Shown here: one piece after another, positions 16,160 through 29,811 of the stretch
Layout: each line of letters opens with the position of its first letter
How positions within the stretch are numbered: the stretch's first letter is position 1
DNA from: Baylisascaris procyonis
Lineage: Eukaryota; Nematoda; Chromadorea; Rhabditida; Ascarididae
Direction: 5' to 3'
NCBI GenBank assembly: GCA_037389465.1
Contig: JAZARR010000111.1
Coordinates: 1-64,000, forward strand
DNA: 64,000 nt
Program-made: the position numbers and the translations under genes
The notes under the pieces: model-generated
What the model was told of the DNA's origin: nothing
Database searches by the model: none
What the model saw: the letters and a program-made list of their open reading frames with translations, nothing else

Positions 16160-18499
16160 ACATCCGTCCGTGTGTCTTTGTGGCGTCTGGTGTATAAAAT
16201 GTGATATGGTCTGGTGTTGCATGCGGTGCGTGTTTGATCCGGTCTTATTACTAATCTTGTTCTCAAGAATGAGGGAGGTTCGGACTTGTCTCGGGTTGTG
16301 CAAGCGTCCCATCCAACCCAGATTTTTTGGATCGATCTGAGGCCTCCCTTACGGGTTTAAAACCTCCCTACAACGAGAAACAAAGTTTATTTGCTTCATG
16401 ATTCTAGAAAAAATCGTCGCGATGAGGAAAATCAAAAATTCTGTCGTGATGCAACTCAATATGCTTATTTTTTGAAATAAGGAGCCGCTCTTATCACGTA
16501 GGAACGATTGCATGTTCAATAGCACTTCTTACTAATGGCTTATCTCCGGAACTCAAAAATTGACCTCTTATGTCTCGTAATCTGTAGAAGATAGAGAATA
16601 AGGCCCTGAATGTTCACACAGTACTGCAGGTGTGCGTAACTTGTATTCGTAACCTTGTAATATTACTCTCCATGCAGCGTTTAACTTACTGTCGAAATTT
16701 AGAACGCAAACCTTTTTGTTTCGCGTTTAGTAGAGATATTAAGCTCCTCTTTGTAGGAGGCTATGGTCATTTCCGGCAAACTCCATACAGTTTCGAAAGG
16801 CTTGACCTGGCTTGGCACCTTTTGGAAACTGATTTTAAGTTCTAATATAACAGAGCATAGAAGTTAAATATTCTAGGGAAAGTAATAAATAATGCTCATT
16901 ACACAGTTTGAGAAAATTCTAAAATATTTCAACGTCCAGGGAGTCTGTTAAACAGGAAGAGGTAAATGCAATGGTAACGAAAAAATTGCACAAAACTATC
17001 GAGAACAATGTCATCATTAACAGATTCCATACCAATCTAGTCTAGAAATGTTGGGCATAAATAGGCTTCTTGAGTCAGACGCTGAGAATCGAGCAACAAC
17101 AATAACAACAACTTCAGACTTAAGAATAGTACAGGTGTCAGTCAAAAGGAAGTTCAGACACTTTGCGACAGCATTACCGAACCGATCATTGAATGATAAG
17201 ATTTTCCTTAGAATCGTTCCAAAAAAACATTTAATCGCTGATATCGTTGATCTATTTCCACTTATTACATGCATAAAAATATTTTATACGTACTTTGGAA
17301 ATGAAAAAATAAAAGGTTGCTTAAAGAATCTGTTGTATAATATTTATGTAATTTATATGACACGTCTAATATGTTCTTTCTTGGAAAGATGGCATTTTTA
17401 GGCTTCTTTCTGCCCTTTTTTTGTTATATTTGAACATCGGTTTCTCGTGGCGGACTCACATCCTGCCACCTAGTTTGGCGCGCCTTTCCGGCAGCACTTC
17501 CTTGCTATCCCTTGTCCAAAATTTCGGATCACAAAATTGTTTTTTTTTTCACCTGAGGTGATTTATATGACCTTCACAAATGTATCGATGACCGATACAG
17601 GAATAGTTGAAAGATTAAGAAAGGCAAAAAGCAACTTCCAACAGTTTTGATTTGATAGCGAAAGAAAGTTAGATTAAGTGGGAGTGCTAACACTTTTGCG
17701 AAGAAAATATGAAGCCGGCATGTTAATTTGAATTTAAATAACTCAAATATTCGGGGATTATATTTGCACACAGAAAATGGCATAAGAAACCTCAATTCTT
17801 AAGGAAACGGAAGAAAATTTTATGGAGAGAGGACATGAGAGGACTTAAAGAGGAGGAGGGATCACTTTTACATTTATTGCTTTCTGTGATGATAATGGGA
17901 TGATTTGACCTATTTGAGCTGTCTGCAATAGTGGGCAATTTATTTAGACCCGAAGTTCACGGAACTACAAGTTAGCAATTATTGAAATAATTTCTGTATC
18001 TTCACGCTCTTCCGCTCCGCTCCTCCTTGTGAAATCTATAAATTCAATGTGTGCAAAAAGATTTCACGCTTGATTATGGGTCAAATGAACAAATAGTAGT
18101 GGTGAAGGACACATGTTGTTCGGTGTCGCCTATCTGTTTGTTTTCTTTAATAAATGCGGCATTCACGGAATTGGTGTGAGATCGCAATCTCATCAAAGTT
18201 TCGTTGTGCTAGTTCTAAAGCTCAGTTTCCTGCTTTAGTGGAAGTCATGTTTATAGTTGGATCCAGAGTATTGCTATTCACAGGAATATGCGGCATTCTT
18301 TTGAATAAACCAATTAAAAGTGCTCTTCGTAGATGTGATCCGAGATGAATATCATTTTCGTGCTTCCATCCGGCCGTACCAGTTTTATTTTGTTAACTTT
18401 CTATTTTTACTATTATGTATTGTGCTGTTTTTATATTTCGATCACGGTGAGACTATCGACGATAAGGGCAAGGAAGCGGAAGGGGGAAGGAGGGAAGAG

Positions 18500-18597
18500 A
18501 TAGCCTTAATAAAATAATTAACAAGCATACGTACTGATATGTAATAAAATAGCCTTAATAAAATAATTAACAAGCATACGTACTGACACGTAATAAA
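18500..18597. repeat. Tandem duplication, unit 49 bp, two copies
   Basis: Copies at 18500-18548 and 18549-18597 differ at two positions (GATATG against GACACG). Each contains CATACGTACTG and ends in TAATAAA. It looks like a recent slippage or end-joining duplication. Confidence 0.93.
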
Positions 18598-20396
18598 ATT
18601 CAACGATGGATATTGACATTTGGTTCATGAGCTCAATTCAGCAGATATGCTCTATTTTATTCCAACTAAGTACCACCTTGATTTATGAGATAGGTGATAA
18701 ACGCTGACAACTATGAACAATCTCGCCAGTCTTCACCTGCCTAAGTTGGGGAAGGAGGGAAAAGAATAAATAGCCCATATTTGCAGGTAAGCAAGCAAAA
18801 AAATGAGAGAAACGGTACTCTTTCTTTAGACAAGTGATAATTGGGGCGATAGTCTTTTTTCATATAAATGCGTTCATAGCACTTGTTCAGGTAGCGCGCT
18901 GGTCGCAATTAAACTCACACAACCTGCAGGCTATCGAGGTATGAGGCTGCGCATTCCTCACCTTGAATGAGAACGCTACTTCTCTTAGTAAAATTCATAT
19001 GAACTGCGACACTGCTGTTTGCAAGATTGGTGGAAGTTAGGAGAGCTTTTTTTAGGACACCTTGAGAAAGCTTTTCATGTAAAATGCGCTCGTCTTAAGT
19101 TGCTAAAGGATAAAGGATCCCTATTCTCCGTCTTCGTTAAATCTGCGACAATTTTTTTTCAAGACTACTCAATTCTAACTCAATTTATTCTTTTCGTTTC
19201 GTTAAAAGTTTTCACTGCGCTTCATTCTTCTTTTCTTAGAAAATTTTCAACCATTTTATCGGATCGAATTTTGCATCTTTAGAAGTTAAAAATTTCAACA
19301 ATTTTTGTAGAAAATCTCTTCAAAACTAAAAAATGCCTTGGGCAGAGCAAAAGTTTTTCCCAAAAGGAAGGTACTTGAAGGCTCGAAAATATTTTTGGGT
19401 ATGGATGTAAAATTTTTGTGAAAATTTCTCCTGTCATTGGTAAATAGGATGTCACTTGCACTGAAATATTCAAATAGGCTTTCTTTTTCTTTTCCGAATA
19501 TCGATTAATGACTTATGACGGAAAAGATTTGAGAAGATTTAAAGAGCGGGCAAAAATCGAAGGCACATCGCTCTCCAGAGCCAAAACCAAACAGCTCGTT
19601 ACCTTTATTAAGGAGGAGGCTTTCTCGCGACTAGTAAAGGTTAGCGCTGCCCATATGCCCTTTTGGGGACCTATATTGGGCTTTTTATTGTCGATAATTG
19701 AAAGGCAATCAATGGGTCTTGTGATTGAAGGTAGCAACTGGCTGTCATCACGACCGTCGATTGCTCGTTTTGCAGATATTCTTGAGTTCGGATTAGTGAC
19801 CTTGCATTGCTTTGCCATCTGAGTCCATTTATGCATAGGTTCCTTTGTGCTCATTCATACCTGCTATATTCTCTCCGATTCCTTAGCATTTCGTTGACCG
19901 ATTCTATTAGTCCTTACCTATAATTTACCATATAATATCGAATATCTCACCTATTCCTACTTCCATTCTTGTAACTTTTTCGTGATAACATTCAAGGAAT
20001 CGAAAAAAACCATAAGAGGAAAGTTGATGAAGCAAACTTTTCTTATTATTTGGCATAAGGAGCAACCGGGTGTCATAATGCATAAAAGCAGTGATAAACG
20101 CCTAGTAATGTGTTTCGATGCGAAATTCGGCACTTTTGCACATCTATAACAGCGCTGTCACACTCAGCTGATAGTTGAACGATTTGCGATGTTTTAAGGC
20201 ATTTTACGGAATTTTTTTTTTTTCAATTTAAAGGCGTTTTTATGCATTTTATTGCCTTCTCAAAATTTTATGGCGTTTTTAAAATGTGATTAACTCTCGT
20301 AGACAGGATGTCGCTTGTGGTCTAGTTTATGCGCATCAAGTTTCAGCGCCATAACTTTTTTTAGCTGACGAGCTGGAACTACCGAAAAGACAAACA

Positions 20397-20399
<3 letters not shown>

Positions 20400-20432
<33 letters not shown>
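20400..20432 (+). repeat. (AG)16 microsatellite
   Basis: A pure AG dinucleotide run of about 33 bases. Confidence 0.97.
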
Positions 20433-20434
<2 letters not shown>

Positions 20435-23302
20435 TATGCCTACAAACAGGTGTCGCTATGATGCGCTTTGGGAAATTTTTGTGAAAGTGCCTTCAAGACA
20501 AACTTGTTTTTGATGAATCCAAAACGTGTTGATTTGTAGAACTGCTTGGGCATAGGGAATTTGTTCGTTATCTATTGCATCATTTGCTGCCCTTATTTTA
20601 TTGTATCATTATTAACTCCTACCACCTTCCGCTCTTATCATTAGTTGTCTTTAAAACACTCGAACCTTTGTAATCTCTTCATTTATCGGATGTTATCATA
20701 TGGTACATTTGCTAGATGTGTTGTAGAATTCCATTTCATTCTTCATTATACCAATTAATATAATTCCCGTTTAGCATTAAAAAATACGAAGAGAGATGCC
20801 TAACATTGAGGTGATAAACGCATCGCTGTCACATGTTTTCAAGGTGTGAATTCATTGATCACCGTCAACTCACCACGTTGAAAATTTCTTTAGAGTTTTT
20901 TTTTTTTGCATTTTTGTGAATTGAACGTAATTTCGAGTAATCAATTTACAAAAGAATCGTTTGAAAAATTGCGATTTGAAAATTTCATTTTTCCATCACA
21001 CAAAACAATTAATAGAAAAGCTCTTTACAAATTGAGATACACAACAGATTGTATCTTATTTTAGTTTCTCGTTTAGCAATGCAGTTGTATCATTCTCGCA
21101 GTCGTTTGCATCGCAATTTTTTGCAAGCATACAATTGATGTCGCATTAGTGCATGTATTGTGTTGTTCTTTATTACAAACCACTTAATTATTGATTGATG
21201 CTAAGCACTCGTTATAAGATGAATAAAAAAGCGTCAGAGGGGGTTTTTTCATTGCTTTTATCGCTTTATTGCCTCTATACGTCCTTTTACTGCTTTCATC
21301 AATTCATTCTAAATGGAGAAAATATCTCTGTTCTCTTATAAAGGAACTTCGTATATGAGAGGTTTAAAAGATAAAATTTTCTTAATTAATCAAACGAATT
21401 ACTATTTTGTAAGAAATCATCTTATAATATGTAACATCTTCCAATCTTCAACAAAACTTTTTCATTGATGTGCATTATTGTAGCTTTTTTTCATGTTGTT
21501 ATGTGCTCACCATCATAGCATCTCAAAAACTGTTTTCTATTCTTAATCCGCATTTAAAGCCACGTTTGAGTTGATTTCTATTAAGCTAGTAGGTTTCTTA
21601 AATGAGGACAATTTTCTTTTGGTTAATTCCCACTTCGAGATTGTTTTCCATGAAGATGCTTATGCGCAGCAAATCTATACTTACCATCTCATTTGACACG
21701 TAACCTTTCATAATTTATAAGCACACCTGAAGTTTTGTGAAGGTGGTGACCTGGTCATTGGTCACTGGTCATTGGCAACTAATAGTGATGAGGAAGCAGA
21801 ACAAAAGTTGCAGATGTGGCATCGTCTTTGCGAATAATTATTGGCATAATATTAATTTTCGGATTTCACTTGCAAGTTTTCGTTGTAATTTTTCTGCTTA
21901 GTAGATAGCCCTCAGAATACTGGTCACTATGCGGAATGCGGAAAGCGGTGCCGTAGGCCATTGCAAATCTCCAGCTAACCTAAAACGTTTCATTTTATAC
22001 ATATAAGGGAAATGATTTGTGTGCATATTTCTGAATGTGATATGTTTATTTAGTGGTTTTTTTCCTGAATGCGTATTCGCAGATGTGCAAATGTGGCCTT
22101 GTCACGTTCACATTTATGGACGAATGCATCATTCAAAAAGCTTTAAAAAGCAACATTATGGGATGGATAGACAAAGAGGTAGATGAATCCAACCCTATCC
22201 CTAGTCTTTTTATAAACCACAGAAACTTTTACGCCTTTGCAGTTTTTCTAGAAGCCACCAACTAAATATTTTTACCGAACGATGATGAAGTTTTTGCAAC
22301 TGCTAAATTTCTCTTTGTTTTGAATATCATTTTTTTTTTGCTAAATATCTTTGCTAAATATCATTTTACTCTTCAAGCTATTCTATCGTTCTGTTGTTCA
22401 AGTTAATGTTTTTCCATATGTGGCCATCTTTTATTTTTTTCGTGATTTATTTAATAAAGGAATGCCTACCTCACCTTTTTCAACGTTCTCGGATTAGCAT
22501 CGGTGATCTTTTCATAAGAGTTATTAGCTAAAATTTTGGCTAAAACTGAACTTTTGAGAGTTGCTTTCGTTAAAATTCACCTTCAAGATGCCTCACTATA
22601 TGTTTCTATTCTCCTCTCAATTTTTCTTTCTTACATTGATCAATCCTTTTCATTTTCATGCCCTATATTTATTGTAAGATTCTTAATTCCTTTAAAATTC
22701 CTTCAGTTCATATTTTTATTTCCTTTAAGTCCTTCAGTTAAGACGTATTCAACTTCTTTAAGTGCTGGGTCAATAGAAATCAAAAAGTTCCTTCATTTCA
22801 AGTCTTTTATTTGTCAAATTTTTCAGTCCTTTCAAGATTTTAACTTTTAATGTTAAGAGCCATTTTCAGATCAGTTCAATGAGACGATTTCCATTTTACG
22901 TTTACCGTCTTATTTTGGAAGATACTCAATTATCAATCTAATCGTTCATCTTTCCACTAAAAATTTCAGAATCTCCAGCAGGCCATTTTAATCTGTAATA
23001 TTTTTTGTTACTTCACTAGATTATTGCAGATTAAAAGCCGTAAATGAAAGGAGGGGGGAGGGGGCTGAATGGTTGCCTTTTTCATCACATATGAAATGCG
23101 CGTTATGAGTTTCTTTTTGCAACTTCGCTTTATACATTACTTCAACATCAGCTAGGAAATGCTTGCTGACACATGATCCACACATCACTCATCCTTGAAC
23201 TGATTTGTACCCAATGTAGAAAAACATGTCGAAATTGATGCACAAGTCGATAAAATTCATGTAACGAGTGTTCAAGAGGTGATCGTCATTGTGTTTGAAG
23301 CA

Positions 23303-23885
23303 TCCAGCATCTGATTGTTGTTTCGCTCTTTCTCTCTGTCTGCCTGTCTGTATGTCTGTTTGCCTCTCTCTGTCTTTCAAAGCAGCAGTTTCCTTTTTCG
23401 TGAGATCCTGCCTCATAGATGTTACAATAAAATTTACTCAAACGGATTCAGAATCATCTTCAAGTCGTCAATAAATATAAAAATCCGAAGCCTTCCTCCA
23501 TTGCCCTCTTAGGTGGAATTGGCACATCTATTTCAGAATTGATCGTTTATCTTAGGCAAATATCTATCGTCACTAGTCAACGACGACCTAAAAACAGTGA
23601 CGGGAATGGTAAATGTTTTGATCGTATCAACTAAAAAGAGGCAAGCACAAATAAGTGCATCTATACTTCATTGATTTTCCTAATATTCTTCACGATAAAA
23701 CTTGCGCAGTTACAAGTTGTTGACGATCGGGCTACAGGTATAATTTCACCAATAACGGTAACGAGTTTAAGGTATCCAGCCTCTGATCGTTGTCTTTCAC
23801 TCTTTGTCTATTTGCCTATCTCTTTCCACTCTCTCTCCCCCTCTCTCTGACTCAGAGAAAGCACTTTGGTCTTTTTCGCAGGACG
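23303..23885 (+). repeat. Direct repeat pair of about 110 bp, spaced by about 360 bp
   Basis: Segments near 23303-23410 and 23775-23885 share the order ATCCAGC(A/C)TCTGAT(T/C)GTTGT, then a CTCT/GTCT-rich pyrimidine block, then AAAGCA and TTTTTCG. The pyrimidine core has diverged by slippage. The spacer shows nothing recognisable. Confidence 0.55.
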
Positions 23886-24909
23886 AGCATTTCACATGAA
23901 ATATTACCGAATATGAACAGTAAGACTCATATGAAAATATGTTTAAACCGTTTTGTCGATTTGCGCAATCGATTGCATAAAACTAATTATGGTGGAAAGC
24001 TTGACACAGAAGGCTGGCACAATGTGCACTTTTTATATCGCTACTTAACGCACCTGCCGACCATACAGATATCCAAAACAATAAGTGCTAAATAAACTGA
24101 AATCCCAGGTCATATTTACTTTCCTAATTCAGCCATTCCAGCGAGCTAGTTTCGCACTTCTTGCTGATGCAATGAAGCATTAGCAATTAGGCATCTATAT
24201 TTCTACGAACCAGCTCTCTTGCAAACCTAGAAAAAAATTGGTTTCGTGAATGTTTTGCCAGTGGCCACTGTCGGTAAAATGTGCATGAATTTTTACATAT
24301 ATTTAAGTTGGTTTCTAACTCCTTTTGAAGTTCTTGGCTCTAATTCATAGTTTCATATATGTGGTCAATCTGTACTTTTGAATATGAGGTCACCTTCTAT
24401 ATCTCTAACTTCAGTGATTCACGAAATGAAACTAATAGGTAGACAGCGCAAATGTCGCACATAAATATACAGATACGATATCTCCAATGATGGGTTTCTC
24501 AAGAATTTAAAAGAAATGCATATTAGATGGATGAATTCGAATAGAATAGAGGGAGTTGGAAAGGAGATAGGGAGGGAGGGGAATTAATTTTTGTAGATAT
24601 TCGCCGAAAATGCGTCGATAATATTTCCGAGAGACGACAGAACCGATTAGCATTTGGGGTATATTCGAATAGGAAAAGAGATTGTTGTCATGGGCATTGC
24701 TATGGGCTGCTATGAACGCAAAGCAACGAGCGATTCCTTCATTGATGGCGCTTTCAGTGTCCATCTCCTTCAGTGCGTTCGCCGTTCTAACAAGCGAACG
24801 CACTTGTTCGATGCCGTCGTTTCGAATTTCCGCTCACCTTGATTGACTCTTTATGTTATTCGTACCTCAACGAATATCCTCTTTGTTTCATTAGTACGGC
24901 GTTTAGTAC

Positions 24910-25027
24910 GTAGACAATTATATTTGCTGTTTGCGCGCAGACATTTGTGTTTTCTCTTTTATGAGCAGACGATTGCGTGTGCTATTTATGCACAGATGAC
25001 TGCGTTTGGTAGTTGTGCGCAGACATG
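24910..25027 (+). repeat. Degenerate 27-28-bp minisatellite, about 4.3 units
   Basis: Units begin near 24910, 24938, 24966, 24993 and 25020. Most open with CAGA(C/T), followed by a T-rich stretch ending in TTTGCGCG, TTATGAG or GTTGTGCG. Strong divergence between units indicates age. Two overlapping open frames here show no domain. Confidence 0.7.
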
Positions 25028-27552
25028 TTTTTATATAAGCGATATTTTGAAGCTCTTAATTACGAAGGTGCTTAGCGTTCATGATACAGTTCACCAGAAA
25101 GCAAATAATGTTTGCTCATTTATGTTTAGTTGCATCATTATTGCTAATCGCTTTTTGAAAAGGAGAAGTTGAAAAGAAAAAGAGAAGAAAAACCAGAAAG
25201 CACTATACTCAAGTCAGTAAACAACACAATGAAGAGAAAAACATAAGACACGTGCCATACATTAATGATCTGTGAAAAGAGAGAAAGGAAATAAACGGCG
25301 CACAAGGAGAGCGCAACGCAGCCACGTGGCAGTGTCGAAAAAAGTTTTTTTTCAACAAAAAATATGCAACATCCTTGATCTTTCAGGATGAAATTTTTAT
25401 TGTCATAAGACCCACTGAACTGCTGACGTTGATAAATTTGAAAATTGCATATTAGCAAAGGCGAAGGAAGAGTGTTGTGAGCGTGTCAATTTAAGACTAT
25501 TGAAAGGATTTGCCAATTTCACCCCTGCCTAGACGAAGTATCTCATCTACTTTTAATTCGGCATTCTGCTGTTGACATCACACTCCTTCAAAGTGGCAGT
25601 TTTTTGTGCTAGAGAGAGCTTAACATTTTTTGATAGTTGACTTATAAATTGGACCACCTCATAAAATCACTGGTCTCAGCGACTTGAAAAAGGGAGGGGA
25701 GGAAAGAGTAATGGGGTTCCTCTGCTTCCGAAGTTTTTCTGTCAGTCTACACGGTAAACTAATCAAAATAAGCTTCACCTGCAAGAGAAAGCAGATTGCC
25801 TTTAACGAGTAAGACTTTCTGTTTATGCCATGTGCGAAGCGCACATATGGTTACCTCACGCTTCCTCTGCGCATAATCTATTCTATGTTCCCTTTCCCTG
25901 AGTCATAAACATATAATACGTGTTTTATGTTTGCAGTTGTTACTGCTGTATGATTTATGCACATCTTTTTCAACTTATCCGTGTGAGCGCAGAAAAGAGA
26001 AAAAACAAGAACTTTTTTGTAAGAACTGAATCTTTTTCGATGCATTGTGCTATATTGCTGAGAGGAAGTTGTTCTGACAGAAAACCCAATTATGAGCGGA
26101 AATGACTGAGTGATAATGTTCAACTATGAAAGCAACACAAGTGTAGGAAACTTTCTATAAACTTTGTGAAAGCAGTTTCGCTCTCAGAAGTAGCACCTGT
26201 CCTTCGAGCAGTCAAAAACAATTAACTGAAAATCCTTTCGCAAAACATTTATAATTTGCAATAGATCGTTTATTATATGCCTTCGCCAATTTGCTTGCGT
26301 ATTATGGCTACGTCATGTCTATGTGTATGTATTTGTGTATCTGTGCTTATGCATGTGTCTTTCTGTTTGGCGATAATTTCGAAGGTGTATGAGCGGAGAA
26401 TGTAATCTTAGCTGCTTGCAATTTCAATTTTAATTTTTTTTTTTTGATAAATGCCAGGTTAGTTGCGCCCGTAAATTCACCCATTAGATGTCTCGTCAAT
26501 AGTAGCCTCGTAGAATCTGAATCCTTGTGATTTGGATCTGTTTCTTCGTCGTTTCGTTCTCTGTTGACTAAATCCATCAACGGTCCTTGGATTGCGCAAA
26601 TAATGTTACCGCCACCTATTCATCGGTGAAAGTCTCTCAGGAGTAAGCGATTACCAAGCTATCTTTTTTTTGTCGGTTGGCAGCTAAGAATCAGTTCCTA
26701 TGGCTTGGTTTGGGGAAAATCTCCTGTGCGGGAGGCTTTCACAAAATGTTCTAAGGGTTATCTTCCACAGTGCATGAAATTTGTTAAAAACAGAGAAAGG
26801 CGGGTGTTGTTTGTAAGAAATACAAAAGTGTTGTGTAAGTATGTAAACAACTAATAAAAGTCATTGTGGAGTATGTATCCTATAGAAGGAAGACCGAGAT
26901 GATCCAGTTATGATGGACAGCGAAATGTGACATCCCCGCAGACTTCTTTTTAATGGTTTTCGAAAGGGATGATGGTATTTAGAATTTTCTCTTCGATACA
27001 ACAGAAACTTAGATTTTATGGAAATGAGTAGTGCTACTATTGTAAGGGCTACTAGTAAACTTTGGCTTATTCTAGACGCCATTCTATCGATATTCGTAAA
27101 TCGGATGGCATCCAGGTCAACAATATTGCTTCCTCCCATCGCTATGGAAATGTGCATTCCACTCACCGTAAGGCAAAAAAGCTTTCCGACTGTTTCTATG
27201 AAAAATTATCATTTGAACATTCTGTCTCCACATAACATTGTGAGGGTCAGCTTCATACTATGGCAATTCGTTCACTAGTTGGTTGCAGTTCAAGTGCAGA
27301 CGCTACCGTTTCGCGTTTCCTATCAATCGTCCTTCCTTTACAATCTTTTAGGTTGGAATTTTTCTCTTTTATTCATTCCTCATCCTTGTTTGTTATTAGC
27401 ATTGATGTTCAGCGGTCTTATTGTTATGTCCTAGCGTTCTGCTCGTAACTACGGTAATGATATACTACAATTCCAGCTCTATTCAGTCGTTTTAAGTCTC
27501 TTTTTATTGAGCTTTGATATTTGTATATTCGGCTATATGTTATATTGTCATC

Positions 27553-27702
27553 GGAAAGTACATTGAGCTTGAATTATTCGACTTTGAAGTGTGGAACGAT
27601 CGCAGTGCTAAAGAGCGTATTCCTAGCCTGGTCAGAAACTTGGACCAAGCTATTCGAGAGATTGGTGAAGCCTATCTTAAGAAAGAGCGCACAAGTGGTT
27701 GA
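27553..27702 (+). pseudogene. Possible decayed Tc1/mariner-type transposase fragment (very tentative)
   Basis: The frame ending at the TGA at 27700-27702 contains LFDFEVWND followed by an amphipathic, charged tail of about 35 residues. The order recalls the Pro-Leu-Asp-Phe-x-Val-Trp segment and C-terminal helix of Tc1/mariner transposases. A second fragment at about 27765-27830 contains AVKRFLRKAGTIRN, which could be read as part of an N-terminal helix-turn-helix. The pieces are in the wrong order for one element and no terminal inverted repeats were found. It may equally be chance. Confidence 0.2.
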
Positions 27703-28642
27703 GTCCTCACAAAGTGGGGGGCCAGTTTAGTCATCAGTCAAATTTCTCGATTATTCACTGCTGGGCGTCTCGAGCAGTTTCGAGCGCGGTAAAGAGGTTT
27801 CTGCGGAAAGCCGGAACCATCCGTAATGAAGGAAACAGAATTAGTGACAGCATTTTGAAATGGCTCGCAGCAGACGTTTCCAAGTCCACATGTTGGGCAA
27901 TGTCTTATCGATAAACTCCAAAAAACCTAGTCGTCGACACGTCACATGAGCGATTGTCCGTTATCTCGTTTTCATTATGATCGGTATATGGTGTTTTGTG
28001 TCGTATCCGGTATTCTCATAATTTACACAAATATCGCAATCTATACGCTATCTTCACAGCGCATCTTATATTCTCATTATTTCAGACAACTTACTACAAA
28101 TCCTCACCGTTCCCTTTTATTTGCTTCTTTGATATTGTTGATGTTGACAGACCTATCTTGCTTGTAATTTTTATTCTGCATGCATCGTAACTCTTAACCT
28201 CATATCTTCTAATAAATCGGCAATCTTTGTATTTTCTTTTCTGTCTGTTTTCTTTTTGTTTCATTCACTACAATCTGCTACCTGCAACATTTTGAATAGG
28301 TTCCTCCACACCTGAAATGTTTTATCTAAAGATATCGTAGAGCAGACAGTGTCGAAAATTTCTCGGGATGCGCAAATTGTTTCGATCTTCAATCTGTTGC
28401 TCATCTTATGTTTTAAATTTTCCCGTTGCTAATGTTTTTGCAGTTGCCACTTCATGCTACATTTCTATGCTTTCCGCCTTGAATTTCTCTATGTAATCTG
28501 TGTGCTAGCGATTGGTCACACATATTTGGTTTTTAGCCTCCTTTATTGCGCCTCTATGGCTGTTTTATGCTTTTCATATTGGCTTATATATGTGATTTCC
28601 CTTTATGGGATATTAAACAAACAAGCATAGTTAAGAAATCTT

Positions 28643-28655
28643 GGGGGGGGGGGGG
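28643..28655 (+). repeat. Homopolymer run of 13 G
   Basis: A pure G13 run in noncoding DNA. Such runs are unstable in replication and sequencing, so the exact length is uncertain. Confidence 0.9.
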
Positions 28656-29624
28656 ATTGAGGAAGAATAGTGCAGTATACGCAGCTGTGAAGGAATGAAT
28701 TGTAAAATTACAACAAAAAAAAAATCTAATTAAGGTAAAGAAAGTGGAGAAGCGCGCAAGGGGAGCTGGCTCCATCGCTAGCAGGTTTCATAATTTACGA
28801 TGTCTTCAATACGATCTTTGTTCTAGCCAAAACGTAGAGAAACTGTCACAACAAAAGAGTAGAATATGCGAAATGATGTCTTCAATCGAGCAGCCTATGC
28901 AAAATTCGATTCGTTCTTCTCTAGTCGATCGGATGTTATTCGAAAAACGTAAAGTTCTAAAATGTGGCCTTTTTTCCACTTTAAATGTTTAATTTTCTCT
29001 CTTTGCTTATCTGTTAGTGTCACTTGCGGCGTTGGAGGTCATTGTATGGTTCACATTGTACTGACCAAATTTTAGTCCACTCTCGGTGGTTAACAAATTG
29101 AAATAAGTGGACAGATGTGTACCACTAAAATAACGAAACGGTTGAAAGCCATGCTTATTCGTTCGCCTCGTCGATGCGATAGGGGATCGCTGAAACTGTG
29201 GAATTTGATGTGTAGTGTACATTATAGGTGTCCTCTTACAAAAAGTTCTTTTTTAACTTTGGTTTGTGAGCTTCGAGAAAATTTGTGACCTTTAAAGGTG
29301 TGAAAAAATTTTTCTGAATTTTATGTCCGATGGATTTCCATTTTACGCCAATCAAGACATTTTTTTGCGGGAAAGTGTCAAGTCATTTCACATTCTGTAA
29401 TAAAAGACGATTTTCTTTTGTAGTAGATTTGCATGAGGGTTTGAATCAGTTAAAATATGAGAGCACTATTCTACATCCTTTTTATTACTGTGAATGGAGT
29501 CGTTTTAAATATTTGCACAGCTGTATAATCCAACTAACTGAAAGGTGAACGCATATAGTTGCGATTTCGAACATACTTTTCTCCAGTTGTTTATATCTCA
29601 TTTGTATAAAACTCTTTCATGCTT

Positions 29625-29636
29625 ACTTTCAAATAT
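29625..29636. repeat. Left 12-bp target-site duplication of the PLE
   Basis: ACTTTCAAATAT here is repeated exactly at 31151-31162, immediately after the right pLTR arm. It marks the insertion boundaries. Confidence 0.85.
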
Positions 29637-29678
29637 GAGCAGTAACATTGTTGTTTCGCAGACGCATGATCGATAGAT

Positions 29679-29796
29679 ATATAAGTATAATAATTTTTTG
29701 GTTATGACCATGTAATGCGTCGAGTACAGATCGAATAATTTATGCTGACGTTTCGACTCTTTGAGACATAATCATAGCACACCAAGCTGAAATTCA
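29679..29796 (-). repeat. Left inverted pLTR-like arm of the PLE (118 bp)
   Basis: Reverse complement of 31034-31150 with one substitution and one single-base length difference over the whole arm, about 98% identity. Near-identity implies recent insertion or templated synthesis of both arms in one event. The arm contains the GAGTC-GAAAC-GTC block discussed as a hammerhead-like core (29750-29775, minus strand). Confidence 0.92.
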
Positions 29797-29811
29797 TTAT
29801 ATAAAATACAC

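Noticed and set aside
19508..19854. Overlapping 104- and 113-codon frames on opposite strands.
   Set aside because: Complementary open frames of equal length are typical of chance in a locally stop-poor stretch. Neither shows a domain or splice partners.
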